Below are positions 1 through 5,467 of a stretch of 5,589 nt of DNA, in pieces. Position numbers and translations under genes: made by a program. Numbering within the stretch: position 1 is the stretch's first letter; each line of letters opens with the position of its first letter. Location of the stretch: contig QHZK01000539.1 in NCBI GenBank assembly GCA_003224635.1, forward strand, positions 1 to 5,589. Direction: 5' to 3'. This DNA comes from Acidobacteriota bacterium (GTDB taxonomy: Bacteria > Acidobacteriota > Terriglobia > UBA7540). Below the pieces are notes generated by a model. It had not been told where the DNA came from. It ran no database searches and saw only the letters and a list, made by a program, of their open reading frames with translations.

Positions 1-27
1 TGGCCCTTTTTGGACTCTGACCCATGA
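1..27 (+). CDS. 3' end of an unidentified upstream gene (partial)
   Basis: In frame 1 the left edge is open and reads WPFLDSDP followed by TGA at 25-27. That stop overlaps the ATG of the methyltransferase in an ATGA arrangement, which is typical of translationally coupled genes. Only eight residues are visible, so no family can be assigned. By inference from the neighbour it could be the last codons of a restriction-modification partner such as an endonuclease. The alternative is that this is non-coding sequence that happens to be open over 24 bases. Confidence 0.3.
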   Translation, partial: WPFLDSDP

Positions 28-1604
28 GGCAACCAATCCAGATCCTCGAACAGCAGCGTCTCGCCCTTCAGGCCGAACTGGATGGCCAGAGGACGCAGGC
101 CGAGAGGAACCGCCTTGGTCAATTTGCGACGCCAACGGCGCTTGCCGAGGACATACTACGATACGCTGTTCGCCTTCTGCCGCCCGCCGAGGAAGTGCAT
201 TTTCTCGACCCGGCCATAGGCACGGGCTCCTTCTATGCCGCGCTCTCGAAGGTTTTTCCGCCGAAGCGCATCGCAGAGGCTCTTGGTTTCGAGGTCGACC
301 CGCACTATGGCATGCCCGCCGCGAGCCTTTGGAAGGATGCCGGCCTTGTGATCGAGCTGGCCGACTTTACGCGCGCGAAGCCCTCGCCCCGCTTCAATCT
401 CATCATCTGCAATCCGCCCTACGTCCGCCACCATCACCTGGAAAACGGCGACAAGAACCGCCTGCAGTTCCACACGCAGCAGGCCAGCGGGATGAAGGTC
501 AGCGGCCTTGCAGGGCTCTACTGCCATTTCCTCGGCCTGTCCCACGCATGGATGACCGAGGGCGGCATTGCCGGATGGCTCGTCCCGAGCGAATTCATGG
601 ATGTTAACTACGGCCAAGCCGTCAAGCAGTATCTGCTCGACCGCGTGACGCTCCTCGACATCCACCGTTTCGACCCGAACGACGTACAGTTTGCCGACGC
701 GCTTGTGTCCTCGGCCGTCGTCTGGTTCCGAAAATCACCGCCGCCCAAGGATCACGCCGTAACTTTCACTTTCGGCGGAACCCTGTCCGAGCCCAAGCTG
801 TCCCGCGCCGTGCCGGCGCGCGCCCTAGCGCATGAGTCGAAATGGACCCGCTTCCCCGCCGCTGGCGTCAGGAGCCGGTCGGAGGTTGCCACCATTTCCG
901 ATTTCTTCCAGATCAAGCGCGGCCTGGCGACGGGCCACAACGGATATTTCATCCTCTCCGAAGAGGAGATCAAAGTGCGGGGGCTTCCGATGGAGGCTTT
1001 CAGCCCCATTCTTCCCAGCCCCCGCTACCTCACTGAGGACGAGGTTATGGCCGACAGACATGGCAACCCGAAAGTCGAGCGCCGTCGCTTCCTGCTCGAT
1101 ACCAAGCTACCGGAGGACGAAATCCGGCGGCACTTCCCTCGACTGCATGCGTACCTCGAAGAGGGCAAAGCCCGTGGTCTCGACGAGCGATACCTCTGTC
1201 AACACCGCTCGCTCTGGTACGCCCAGGAGAACCGACCGCCCGCGCCTGTCGTCTGCACTTATATCGGGCGTGGCGATGCCAAAAGCGGGCGACCGTTTCG
1301 CTTCATCCTGAATCACTCGCGCGCAACTGTGGCAAACGTTTACCTCGCGATGTATCCGACACCAATCCTTGCCCGTGCCATGGCGCGCGATCCCGGCCTC
1401 ATCCGCCGCGTCTGGCAGGCGCTCAATGCCATTACGCCCGACCAGCTTCTCGGGGAGGGTCGTGTATACGGCGGAGGACTTCATAAGCTCGAGCCGAACG
1501 AGCTCGCGAGCGTACCCGTGCCACAAATTGCGGCGCTCCTGCCCGATGGTGAACGTCCCGCAAAACAAGCCTACTTGATCGCTGAACTCGGCGCTTCACG
1601 TTAA
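24..1604 (+). CDS. N6-adenine DNA methyltransferase, TaqI/Eco57I-like (gamma class)
   Basis: This is a 526-residue SAM-dependent enzyme that methylates the exocyclic amino group of adenine in a specific DNA site. Motif X is GQFATP (32-37), the SAM-binding motif I is FLDPAIGTGSF (60-70), an acidic GFEVDP follows (88-93), and the catalytic motif IV is NPPY (130-133). This order (X, I, IV) and an N-terminal catalytic half followed by a long C-terminal half are those of gamma-class enzymes such as M.TaqI. The C-terminal half (about 290-500) contains an IKRGLATGHNGYF stretch and should hold the target recognition domain. The length fits a complete protein. An in-frame stop at 18-20 makes ATG 24 the first possible start. 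No endonuclease gene lies downstream, so this is either an orphan or the last gene of a restriction-modification operon. The recognition site cannot be read from the sequence. Confidence 0.9.
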   Translation: MRQPIQILEQQRLALQAELDGQRTQAERNRLGQFATPTALAEDILRYAVRLLPPAEEVHFLDPAIGTGSFYAALSKVFPPKRIAEALGFEVDPHYGMPAASLWKDAGLVIELADFTRAKPSPRFNLIICNPPYVRHHHLENGDKNRLQFHTQQASGMKVSGLAGLYCHFLGLSHAWMTEGGIAGWLVPSEFMDVNYGQAVKQYLLDRVTLLDIHRFDPNDVQFADALVSSAVVWFRKSPPPKDHAVTFTFGGTLSEPKLSRAVPARALAHESKWTRFPAAGVRSRSEVATISDFFQIKRGLATGHNGYFILSEEEIKVRGLPMEAFSPILPSPRYLTEDEVMADRHGNPKVERRRFLLDTKLPEDEIRRHFPRLHAYLEEGKARGLDERYLCQHRSLWYAQENRPPAPVVCTYIGRGDAKSGRPFRFILNHSRATVANVYLAMYPTPILARAMARDPGLIRRVWQALNAITPDQLLGEGRVYGGGLHKLEPNELASVPVPQIAALLPDGERPAKQAYLIAELGASR

Positions 1605-1625
1605 ACCCCGCAGTACCAAGTCAGC

Positions 1626-1658
1626 CAGCTCAGTGCGTGACACAGCTCAGTGCGTGAC
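1626..1658 (+). repeat. two tandem copies of a 16-bp repeat upstream of rimO
   Basis: CAGCTCAGTGCGTGAC occurs perfectly at 1626-1641 and again at 1643-1658, a period of 17 with one spacer base. GCCAG (1624-1628) and CTGGC (1658-1662) bracket the pair and could close a small stem. The repeat lies 3' of the methyltransferase gene and 5' of the likely rimO promoter. Its function is unknown; a protein-binding site or the remnant of a mobile-element end are both possible. Confidence 0.75.
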
Positions 1659-1679
1659 TGGCCGCTCGCCCTGAAAACG

Positions 1680-1688
1680 TGTTAAAAT
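1680..1688 (+). promoter_or_regulatory. probable extended -10 promoter of the rimO operon
   Basis: TGTTAAAAT (1680-1688) matches an extended -10 element, TGn followed by TAAAAT, which differs from TATAAT at one position. Initiation would fall near 1695 and leave a leader of about 25 nt before the rimO ATG at 1720. No good -35 lies at the expected distance, which is tolerated for extended -10 promoters. It is the only plausible promoter in the 115-bp gap before a run of overlapping genes. Confidence 0.4.
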
Positions 1689-1719
1689 TTGACACTGTAC
1701 CGAACGCTGACGATTAACA

Positions 1720-3204
1720 ATGCCTAAAGTAGGAATGGTGAGTCTGGGCTGTCCCAAGAACCTGGTGGACAGCGAAGTGATGCTCGGCATCCTGGCCAGC
1801 CGGGGCTACGAGCTGACGCCTCGCGCCGCTGACGCCGACGTCATCATTGTCAACACGTGCAGCTTCATCGAGCCTGCCCAGCGCGAGTCGATTGACGCCA
1901 TCCTGGAGATGGCGGAATACAAGAAGCTGGGCTCGGCGAAGAAGCTCGTGGTCGCCGGATGCCTCGTGGAACGCTTCCGCCAGGACATTCTGAGAGAGAT
2001 CCCCGAAGTTGACTTTGTGATCGGCACGAGCGAGCTCGAACACGTCCTCGAGGCTTGTGAATCCCCAGCGGACCGGCGCACCCTGGACCATCCGTTTGAC
2101 CCGTACCTTTACACCGAATTCACCCCTCGCGTGCTCTCGACCCCGTCTTATTCCGCCTATCTCAAGATCGCCGAGGGCTGCGACCATCCTTGCAGCTTCT
2201 GCGTGATCCCGCAAATGCGCGGGAGGTTCCGCTCGCGGCGTTTCGAGTCTGTGGTGCGCGAGGCCGAGAACCTGGTTCGACAGGGCGTGCGGGAACTGAC
2301 GCTCATCGGCCAGGACACCACGAGCTTCGGCCGCGACCTCGGCCTGCGCGACGGATTACCCCTGCTCCTGCGAGAACTGGGGAAGATCAACGGCTTGGTT
2401 TGGCTCCGCTTCCTCTACTGTTATCCCAATCAAGTCAGTGACGCGCTCATCGCGGCGGTGGCCGAAACGCCCGCTGTGTGCAAGTATTTTGACGTTCCCC
2501 TTCAGCACGCGAGCGCGCGGGTATTGAGGGACATGCGCCGTGGATCGAGCGGCGACTATTTTTTGAAGATGCTCGAAAAAATCCGCCGCGCCATACCGGG
2601 TGTGACGCTCAGGACCTCCATGATCGTGGGATTCCCGGGCGAGTCGGAAGGCGACTTCAAAACCTTGATGGACTTCGTGGCCGCCGCCGAGTTCGATCAC
2701 TTGGGTGTGTTCCTTTATTCCAATGAGGAGTCGAGCGCGAGCTTCGCGTTGCCGGATCAAGCCTCCGCCAGCGTGGCTCAGCGCCGGCAGAGGCAACTCC
2801 TGGCGCTGCAGCGCAAAATTTCGCGCCGCAAGCTGAAGAGCAGGATCGGCGGTTCGTTGCCCGTGCTCGTGGAAGGCAGGTCGGAGGAAACTGACCTGCT
2901 GTTTCGAGGCCGCTTGGAGTGCCAGGCGCCTGAGATTGACGGCCATGTGTTGATCAACGACTTCGAGGGAGCAGAGCCGCAGCCGGGCGAATTCCGCTGG
3001 GCCACGATCACGGACGCCTCAGACTACGATGTGGTCGCGCGCCTGGGAGCGCGAACCTTGACTGGTCCACCGACCGCCGGGCCGAGATTGGTTCGCATTC
3101 AAGCGGCATATGCGGTGCCCCATCTGCAAAAAGGAAATCGTTCGGGAGGGGAACCTGTACGTGCCCTTTTGCAGCGAGCGCTGCAAGCTGATCGACCTCG
3201 ATAA
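1720..3204 (+). CDS. rimO: ribosomal protein S12 methylthiotransferase RimO
   Basis: This radical-SAM enzyme adds a methylthio group to the conserved aspartate of ribosomal protein S12, using two [4Fe-4S] clusters. The N-terminal UPF0004 domain starts with the hallmark VSLGCPKNLVDSE and has the three cluster cysteines C11, C47 and C81. The radical-SAM triad CX3CX2C is C154, C158 and C161 (GCDHPCSFC). LIGQDTTSFG (195-204), DVPLQHAS (258-265) and RTSMIVGFPG (298-307) are family blocks. A TRAM domain spans about 377-442. VSLGCPKN and PQMRGRFRSR favour RimO over the tRNA enzyme MiaB. The start has the usual family spacing, although no clear Shine-Dalgarno is seen. The protein is 494 residues where about 430-450 is usual: residues 443-494 form a proline/arginine-rich tail without family resemblance, and the last 31 codons overlap yacG in another frame. 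That suggests a lost stop or a frameshift near the 3' end. Confidence 0.95.
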   Translation: MPKVGMVSLGCPKNLVDSEVMLGILASRGYELTPRAADADVIIVNTCSFIEPAQRESIDAILEMAEYKKLGSAKKLVVAGCLVERFRQDILREIPEVDFVIGTSELEHVLEACESPADRRTLDHPFDPYLYTEFTPRVLSTPSYSAYLKIAEGCDHPCSFCVIPQMRGRFRSRRFESVVREAENLVRQGVRELTLIGQDTTSFGRDLGLRDGLPLLLRELGKINGLVWLRFLYCYPNQVSDALIAAVAETPAVCKYFDVPLQHASARVLRDMRRGSSGDYFLKMLEKIRRAIPGVTLRTSMIVGFPGESEGDFKTLMDFVAAAEFDHLGVFLYSNEESSASFALPDQASASVAQRRQRQLLALQRKISRRKLKSRIGGSLPVLVEGRSEETDLLFRGRLECQAPEIDGHVLINDFEGAEPQPGEFRWATITDASDYDVVARLGARTLTGPPTAGPRLVRIQAAYAVPHLQKGNRSGGEPVRALLQRALQADRPR

Positions 3205-3322
3205 CTGGCTGTCGGAGCGCTATCGGATTTCGACGCCGATCACCAGCGAGGAAGAGTCCGAAACTACCCTGGCCGAACAGACCCCGGAAGCCGGGCGCAA
3301 CGGCAAGGCGGATTGTGACTGA
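3110..3322 (+). CDS. yacG: DNA gyrase inhibitor YacG (zinc-finger protein)
   Basis: This 70-residue protein has the YacG zinc ribbon: C3-P-I-C6 and FC21SERC25, followed directly by the diagnostic block LIDLDNWL (27-34). E. coli YacG binds GyrB and blocks DNA binding by gyrase; the same role is expected here. The acidic C-terminal tail (EEESE and beyond) is variable in the family, and the length is normal. The ATG at 3110 leaves only two residues before the first zinc ligand, as expected. The gene lies inside the 3' end of rimO (95-bp overlap, different frame) and overlaps pgpA by 8 bp, so it is probably co-transcribed and translationally coupled with both. Confidence 0.93.
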   Translation: MRCPICKKEIVREGNLYVPFCSERCKLIDLDNWLSERYRISTPITSEEESETTLAEQTPEAGRNGKADCD

Positions 3323-3794
3323 GAAGCGCCGGGGAGCGGCGGTCTGGATTGCCACGGGCGCGGGCATCGGGTACCTGCCGGTGCCGGGGACCTTCGGCGC
3401 AGCGGCAGGATTGGGCATTGTTGCTGCGCTGGCGCGGTGGGTTACATACCGCTCGTGGTTGTGGGCGCTGGTCGGCGTGGCGACAGCGGCTGTCTTCGTT
3501 CTGGGTGTCTGGGCGGCGGGCAGCGCCGAGGAATTCTTCGGGCACACCGATCCGAGCTACGTGGTGATCGATGAGGTGGCCGGCCAGATGGTCACCTTCC
3601 TTCTGCGGCCGGATGCGCCGTGGAGGTGGCTGCTGGCAGGGTTTGTGCTGTTCAGGGTTTTTGACGTGCTCAAGCCTTTCCCCGCCGGGCGCGCCGAGGG
3701 GTTGCCCGGAGGCTGGGGAGTCATGACGGACGACATGGTGGCGGGCGTCTATAGCTTGGCCGCGCTTGCCGTACTCAGGTTTATATTCAAATGA
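3315..3794 (+). CDS. pgpA: phosphatidylglycerophosphatase A
   Basis: This membrane enzyme removes the phosphate from phosphatidylglycerophosphate to give phosphatidylglycerol. All family blocks are present in the 159 residues: GxGxGYLPVPGTFG (15-28), VIDEVAGQ (84-91) with acidic D86/E87, LFRVFDVLKPFP (112-123) and GGWGVMTDDMVAG (132-144) with D139/D140. Hydrophobic segments at about 33-68, 105-117 and 143-158 fit a small multi-pass membrane protein. The start is GTG at 3315, inside the end of yacG, with AAGG at 3305-3308 as a possible ribosome binding site. Starting there gives the normal family length and N-terminus. The stop overlaps the next start as ATGA, indicating coupled translation. 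Confidence 0.95.
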   Translation: MTEKRRGAAVWIATGAGIGYLPVPGTFGAAAGLGIVAALARWVTYRSWLWALVGVATAAVFVLGVWAAGSAEEFFGHTDPSYVVIDEVAGQMVTFLLRPDAPWRWLLAGFVLFRVFDVLKPFPAGRAEGLPGGWGVMTDDMVAGVYSLAALAVLRFIFK

Positions 3795-4903
3795 GCTTGT
3801 GGAAGAAACGGGACAAGCCGGATCCGTCGAGCAGCGAAGCGGAACGTAACGTGGGGAGCAATATCGCAGACAAGATGGGGTTCTCCAAACGCAAGCCGCA
3901 GATTGCTCAGGTGGCTCCTCGCGCCGCCATCCCAGGCGGGGAGATCGGCATCTGGGGCAGCGGCTTTACCGAAGACGGGCGCAGCCGGCCGCTCGTGCGT
4001 TTCGGGGACCAGGTAGGGAGCCTGCTCCTGAGCTCTCCTAACCGGCTCATCGTCCGCGTGCCCGAGGGAGTCAGGAGCGGCGAGCTGACGGTCGATTCGG
4101 GCACGGCGGTCAGCGCTCCGGTTTCGGTCGCGGTCGGAATTACGATGGCGGAAAACCTTCACCCCGTCGCCAACCCCGCCATCGACGCGGCCGGCAACAT
4201 CTTCACTACCTTCAGTGGAAGCCGCGGGCAGCAGGTCCCGGTGTCGGTTTACAAGATCGACCGAGAGGGTGCCATGCTGCCCTTCCTGAAGGACCTCATG
4301 AACCCGACCGGGCTGGCGTTCGACCGGAATGGCATGCTCTATGTGTCCAGCCGGCTGGAAGGGACCATCTATCGCGTCACACCGGCCGGCGAGCGGTCCG
4401 TTTACGCGGGGGGCATGGGTATCGCCACCGGCATTGCTTTTGACGAGGAGGAGAACCTCTACGTTGGAGACCGCAGCGGCACCATTTTTAAGATCAACCG
4501 CGACCAGAAGATCTTCGTCTTCGCGACGCTCGAGCCCAGCGTGGCCGCCTACCACCTGGCCTTCGGACCCGAACGCAACCTTTACGTTACCAGTCCCACC
4601 ACCTTGAGTTTCGACCACGTTTTCCGCGTCTCGCCGGCCGGCGAAGTCACTTCATTCTACCGCGGGCTCGGCCGCCCGCAGGGCTTGGCCTTTGACGCTG
4701 GCGGGAATCTCTACGTCGCGGCCAGTGTGGCCGGACAGCGCGGGGTTGTGCGCCTGTCTCCCGACGCCAAGCCGGAGCTGGTCATTTCCGGATACGGCAT
4801 CGTGGGGCTGGCTTTCACCGCCCGCCGCTCACTCGTCCTGACCACCAACAGTTCTTTGATCGAATTGCCGTGGGAGGTCGAGGGCAGACCTTTACTGCAG
4901 TGA
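3791..4903 (+). CDS. IPT/TIG domain plus NHL-type beta-propeller protein, function unknown
   Basis: This is a 370-residue protein in two parts. After a charged, lysine-rich, disordered-looking N-terminus (1-36) comes an IPT/TIG immunoglobulin-like domain (about 37-116), recognisable by the IAQVAPRAAIPGGEIGIWGSGF pattern at 38-59. Six NHL/SMP-30-like repeats follow, each with a GLAFD..GNLYV-type core near 129-138, 172-185, 212-225, 254-266, 297-309 and 337-350, together forming a propeller. No signal peptide or membrane segment is seen, so it is probably cytoplasmic unless exported by an unseen route. No catalytic residues can be pointed out; a binding or scaffold role is inferred. It overlaps pgpA by ATGA. 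Its TGA stop (4901-4903) lies inside the first heptamer of the repeat array that follows, and the last residues after blade six are short, so the native 3' end may have been altered by the repeat unit. Confidence 0.85.
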   Translation: MSLWKKRDKPDPSSSEAERNVGSNIADKMGFSKRKPQIAQVAPRAAIPGGEIGIWGSGFTEDGRSRPLVRFGDQVGSLLLSSPNRLIVRVPEGVRSGELTVDSGTAVSAPVSVAVGITMAENLHPVANPAIDAAGNIFTTFSGSRGQQVPVSVYKIDREGAMLPFLKDLMNPTGLAFDRNGMLYVSSRLEGTIYRVTPAGERSVYAGGMGIATGIAFDEEENLYVGDRSGTIFKINRDQKIFVFATLEPSVAAYHLAFGPERNLYVTSPTTLSFDHVFRVSPAGEVTSFYRGLGRPQGLAFDAGGNLYVAASVAGQRGVVRLSPDAKPELVISGYGIVGLAFTARRSLVLTTNSSLIELPWEVEGRPLLQ

Positions 4904-4927
4904 CGAGTGACAAGTGACGAGTGACAA
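4900..4927 (+). repeat. left heptamer array, four GTGACRA units
   Basis: The units are GTGACGA, GTGACAA, GTGACGA and GTGACAA in perfect tandem; a fifth GTGAC follows at 4928 and carries the GTG start of the next gene. Because seven is not a multiple of three, the TGA in each unit closes all three forward frames in turn (4901, 4908, 4915, 4922). The first of these is the stop codon of the propeller gene. Confidence 0.95.
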
Positions 4928-5344
4928 GTGACCAACCAAGAAAAACACAGACAAGGCGTGAGCGAATGGGGCGTAACCAAGGCGCGCACGTACAAGGACT
5001 TGCTAGTCTGGCAAAAGGGAATGGCGCTAGTAAAGCGCATCTACCAGATCATTGAGACTTTTCCCGATCAGGAAAAATTCGGGCTCATTTCGCAATTGCG
5101 ACGAGCGGCGGTCTCCATACCCTCCAACATTGCCGGAGGGCAGGCTCGCCATACCACCAGAGAGTTCATCCAGTTCATCTCGAACGCAGAAGGATCTGTC
5201 GCCGAGCTAGATACTCAGCTCACGCTGGGAATCGAATTGGATTATTGCTCGGGTCTGGAGACTGCTGACGCATTTGAGCTCATCTTGGAGTTGCGGAGAA
5301 TGCTCAATTCCCTGCGGAGGAAGTTGACAATCAGCCCGCAGTGA
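4928..5344 (+). CDS. four-helix-bundle protein of the S23/IVP (23S rRNA intervening-sequence protein) family
   Basis: This 138-residue protein matches the small helical family found in 23S rRNA intervening sequences and, more distantly, the Avd accessory proteins of diversity-generating retroelements. Visible family blocks are KDLLVWQKGM (23-32), FGLISQLRRAAVSIPSNIAGG (51-71) and FIQFISNAEGSVAELDTQL (80-98), followed by a last amphipathic helix (about 113-134). The usual NIAEG motif reads NIAGG here. The family core normally begins close to the N-terminus, whereas this frame has about 20 extra polar residues. The start is GTG 4928 in the fifth heptamer, the first available after the TGA at 4922-4924; GTG 4958 (residue 11) is an alternative, and neither has a clear Shine-Dalgarno. 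Coupling to translation ending at 4903 is possible. Structures in the family are pentameric bundles with a basic surface, so nucleic-acid binding is a reasonable inference, but its activity is unknown. Confidence 0.9.
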   Translation: MTNQEKHRQGVSEWGVTKARTYKDLLVWQKGMALVKRIYQIIETFPDQEKFGLISQLRRAAVSIPSNIAGGQARHTTREFIQFISNAEGSVAELDTQLTLGIELDYCSGLETADAFELILELRRMLNSLRRKLTISPQ

Positions 5345-5349
5345 CCCAC

Positions 5350-5371
5350 CCGCTAGCGGCTCGGCGCTTTT
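5350..5371 (+). terminator. weak candidate terminator after the S23 gene
   Basis: The perfect palindrome CCGCTAGCGG (5350-5359) is followed by an overlapping possible stem, AGCG (5355-5358) with CGCT (5365-5368), and a T-run at 5368-5371. The stems are short and compete with each other, so termination would be weak at best. Nothing else in the gap before cinA looks like a terminator. Confidence 0.2.
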
Positions 5372-5373
5372 CT

Positions 5374-5429
5374 AGTGACTCGTCACTCGTTTTCGCTCGT
5401 CACTTTTCACTCGTCACGCACTTGAACGC
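5374..5429 (-). repeat. degenerate inner part of the right heptamer array
   Basis: TCGTCAC recurs at 5380-5386, 5397-5403 and 5411-5417, with the variant TTTTCAC at 5404-5410 and unrelated fillers between. At the inner edge AGTGAC (5374-5379) and GTCACT (5382-5387) form a six-pair hairpin with a two-base loop, meaning one unit is inverted relative to the rest. This looks like an older, decayed portion of the array. Confidence 0.7.
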
Positions 5430-5457
5430 TCGTCACTCGTCACTTGTCACTTGTCAC
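5430..5457 (-). repeat. right heptamer array, four GTGACRA units on the minus strand
   Basis: On the + strand the units are TCGTCAC, TCGTCAC, TTGTCAC and TTGTCAC in perfect tandem, followed by TGCA. They are the inverted counterpart of the array at 4900-4927. Reading inward from the right end the order of variable bases is A, A, G, G, against G, A, G, A on the left. Confidence 0.95.
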
Positions 5458-5467
5458 TGCACTTAAG

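Larger units (their letters stand above)
4896..5461 (+). mobile_element. putative S23-type element: four-helix-bundle gene between inverted heptamer arrays
   Basis: The left end (from 4896, reading right) and the right end (from 5461, reading left on the complement) both begin TGCAGTGAC and match at 31 of 33 positions; the mismatches are at positions 10 and 31. Each end contains four perfect GTGACRA heptamers (4900-4927 and 5430-5457). Between them lies a single gene of the S23/IVP family. The unit separates two genes that otherwise belong to a compact operon. TGCA outside both arrays could be a 4-bp target duplication, but because TGCA is self-complementary it could equally be part of the inverted repeat. 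No transposase is encoded, so mobility would have to be in trans or by the four-helix-bundle protein. Calling it mobile is inference from architecture. Confidence 0.5.

Noticed and set aside
156..665. Minus-strand open frame of 169 codons
   Set aside because: It is opposite the methyltransferase catalytic domain, with its motifs X, I and IV on the forward strand, and has no recognisable features.
1689..1717. TTGACA (1689-1694) with GATTAA 17 bp downstream as a classical promoter
   Set aside because: The -10 matches poorly and initiation would fall at or after the rimO ATG; the extended -10 at 1680-1688 fits better.
2356..2946. Minus-strand open frame of 196 codons
   Set aside because: It is a shadow of the rimO radical-SAM and TRAM region; no motif and no start context.
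3749..4618. Long open frame on the minus strand (289 codons)
   Set aside because: It lies opposite the IPT/NHL gene, whose repeats are clear in the forward frame; the reverse product shows no family pattern and is explained by high GC content.
4928..5344. Avd of a diversity-generating retroelement
   Set aside because: No reverse transcriptase, template repeat or variable C-type lectin gene is in the window, and the sequence fits the S23/IVP family better.
5374..5461. CRISPR-like short repeat cluster
   Set aside because: Units are 7 bp in tandem without unique spacers of regular length, and no cas genes are present.
4896..5461. Classical 23S rRNA intervening sequence
   Set aside because: The flanks are the propeller gene and cinA, not rRNA helices; only the architecture is similar.
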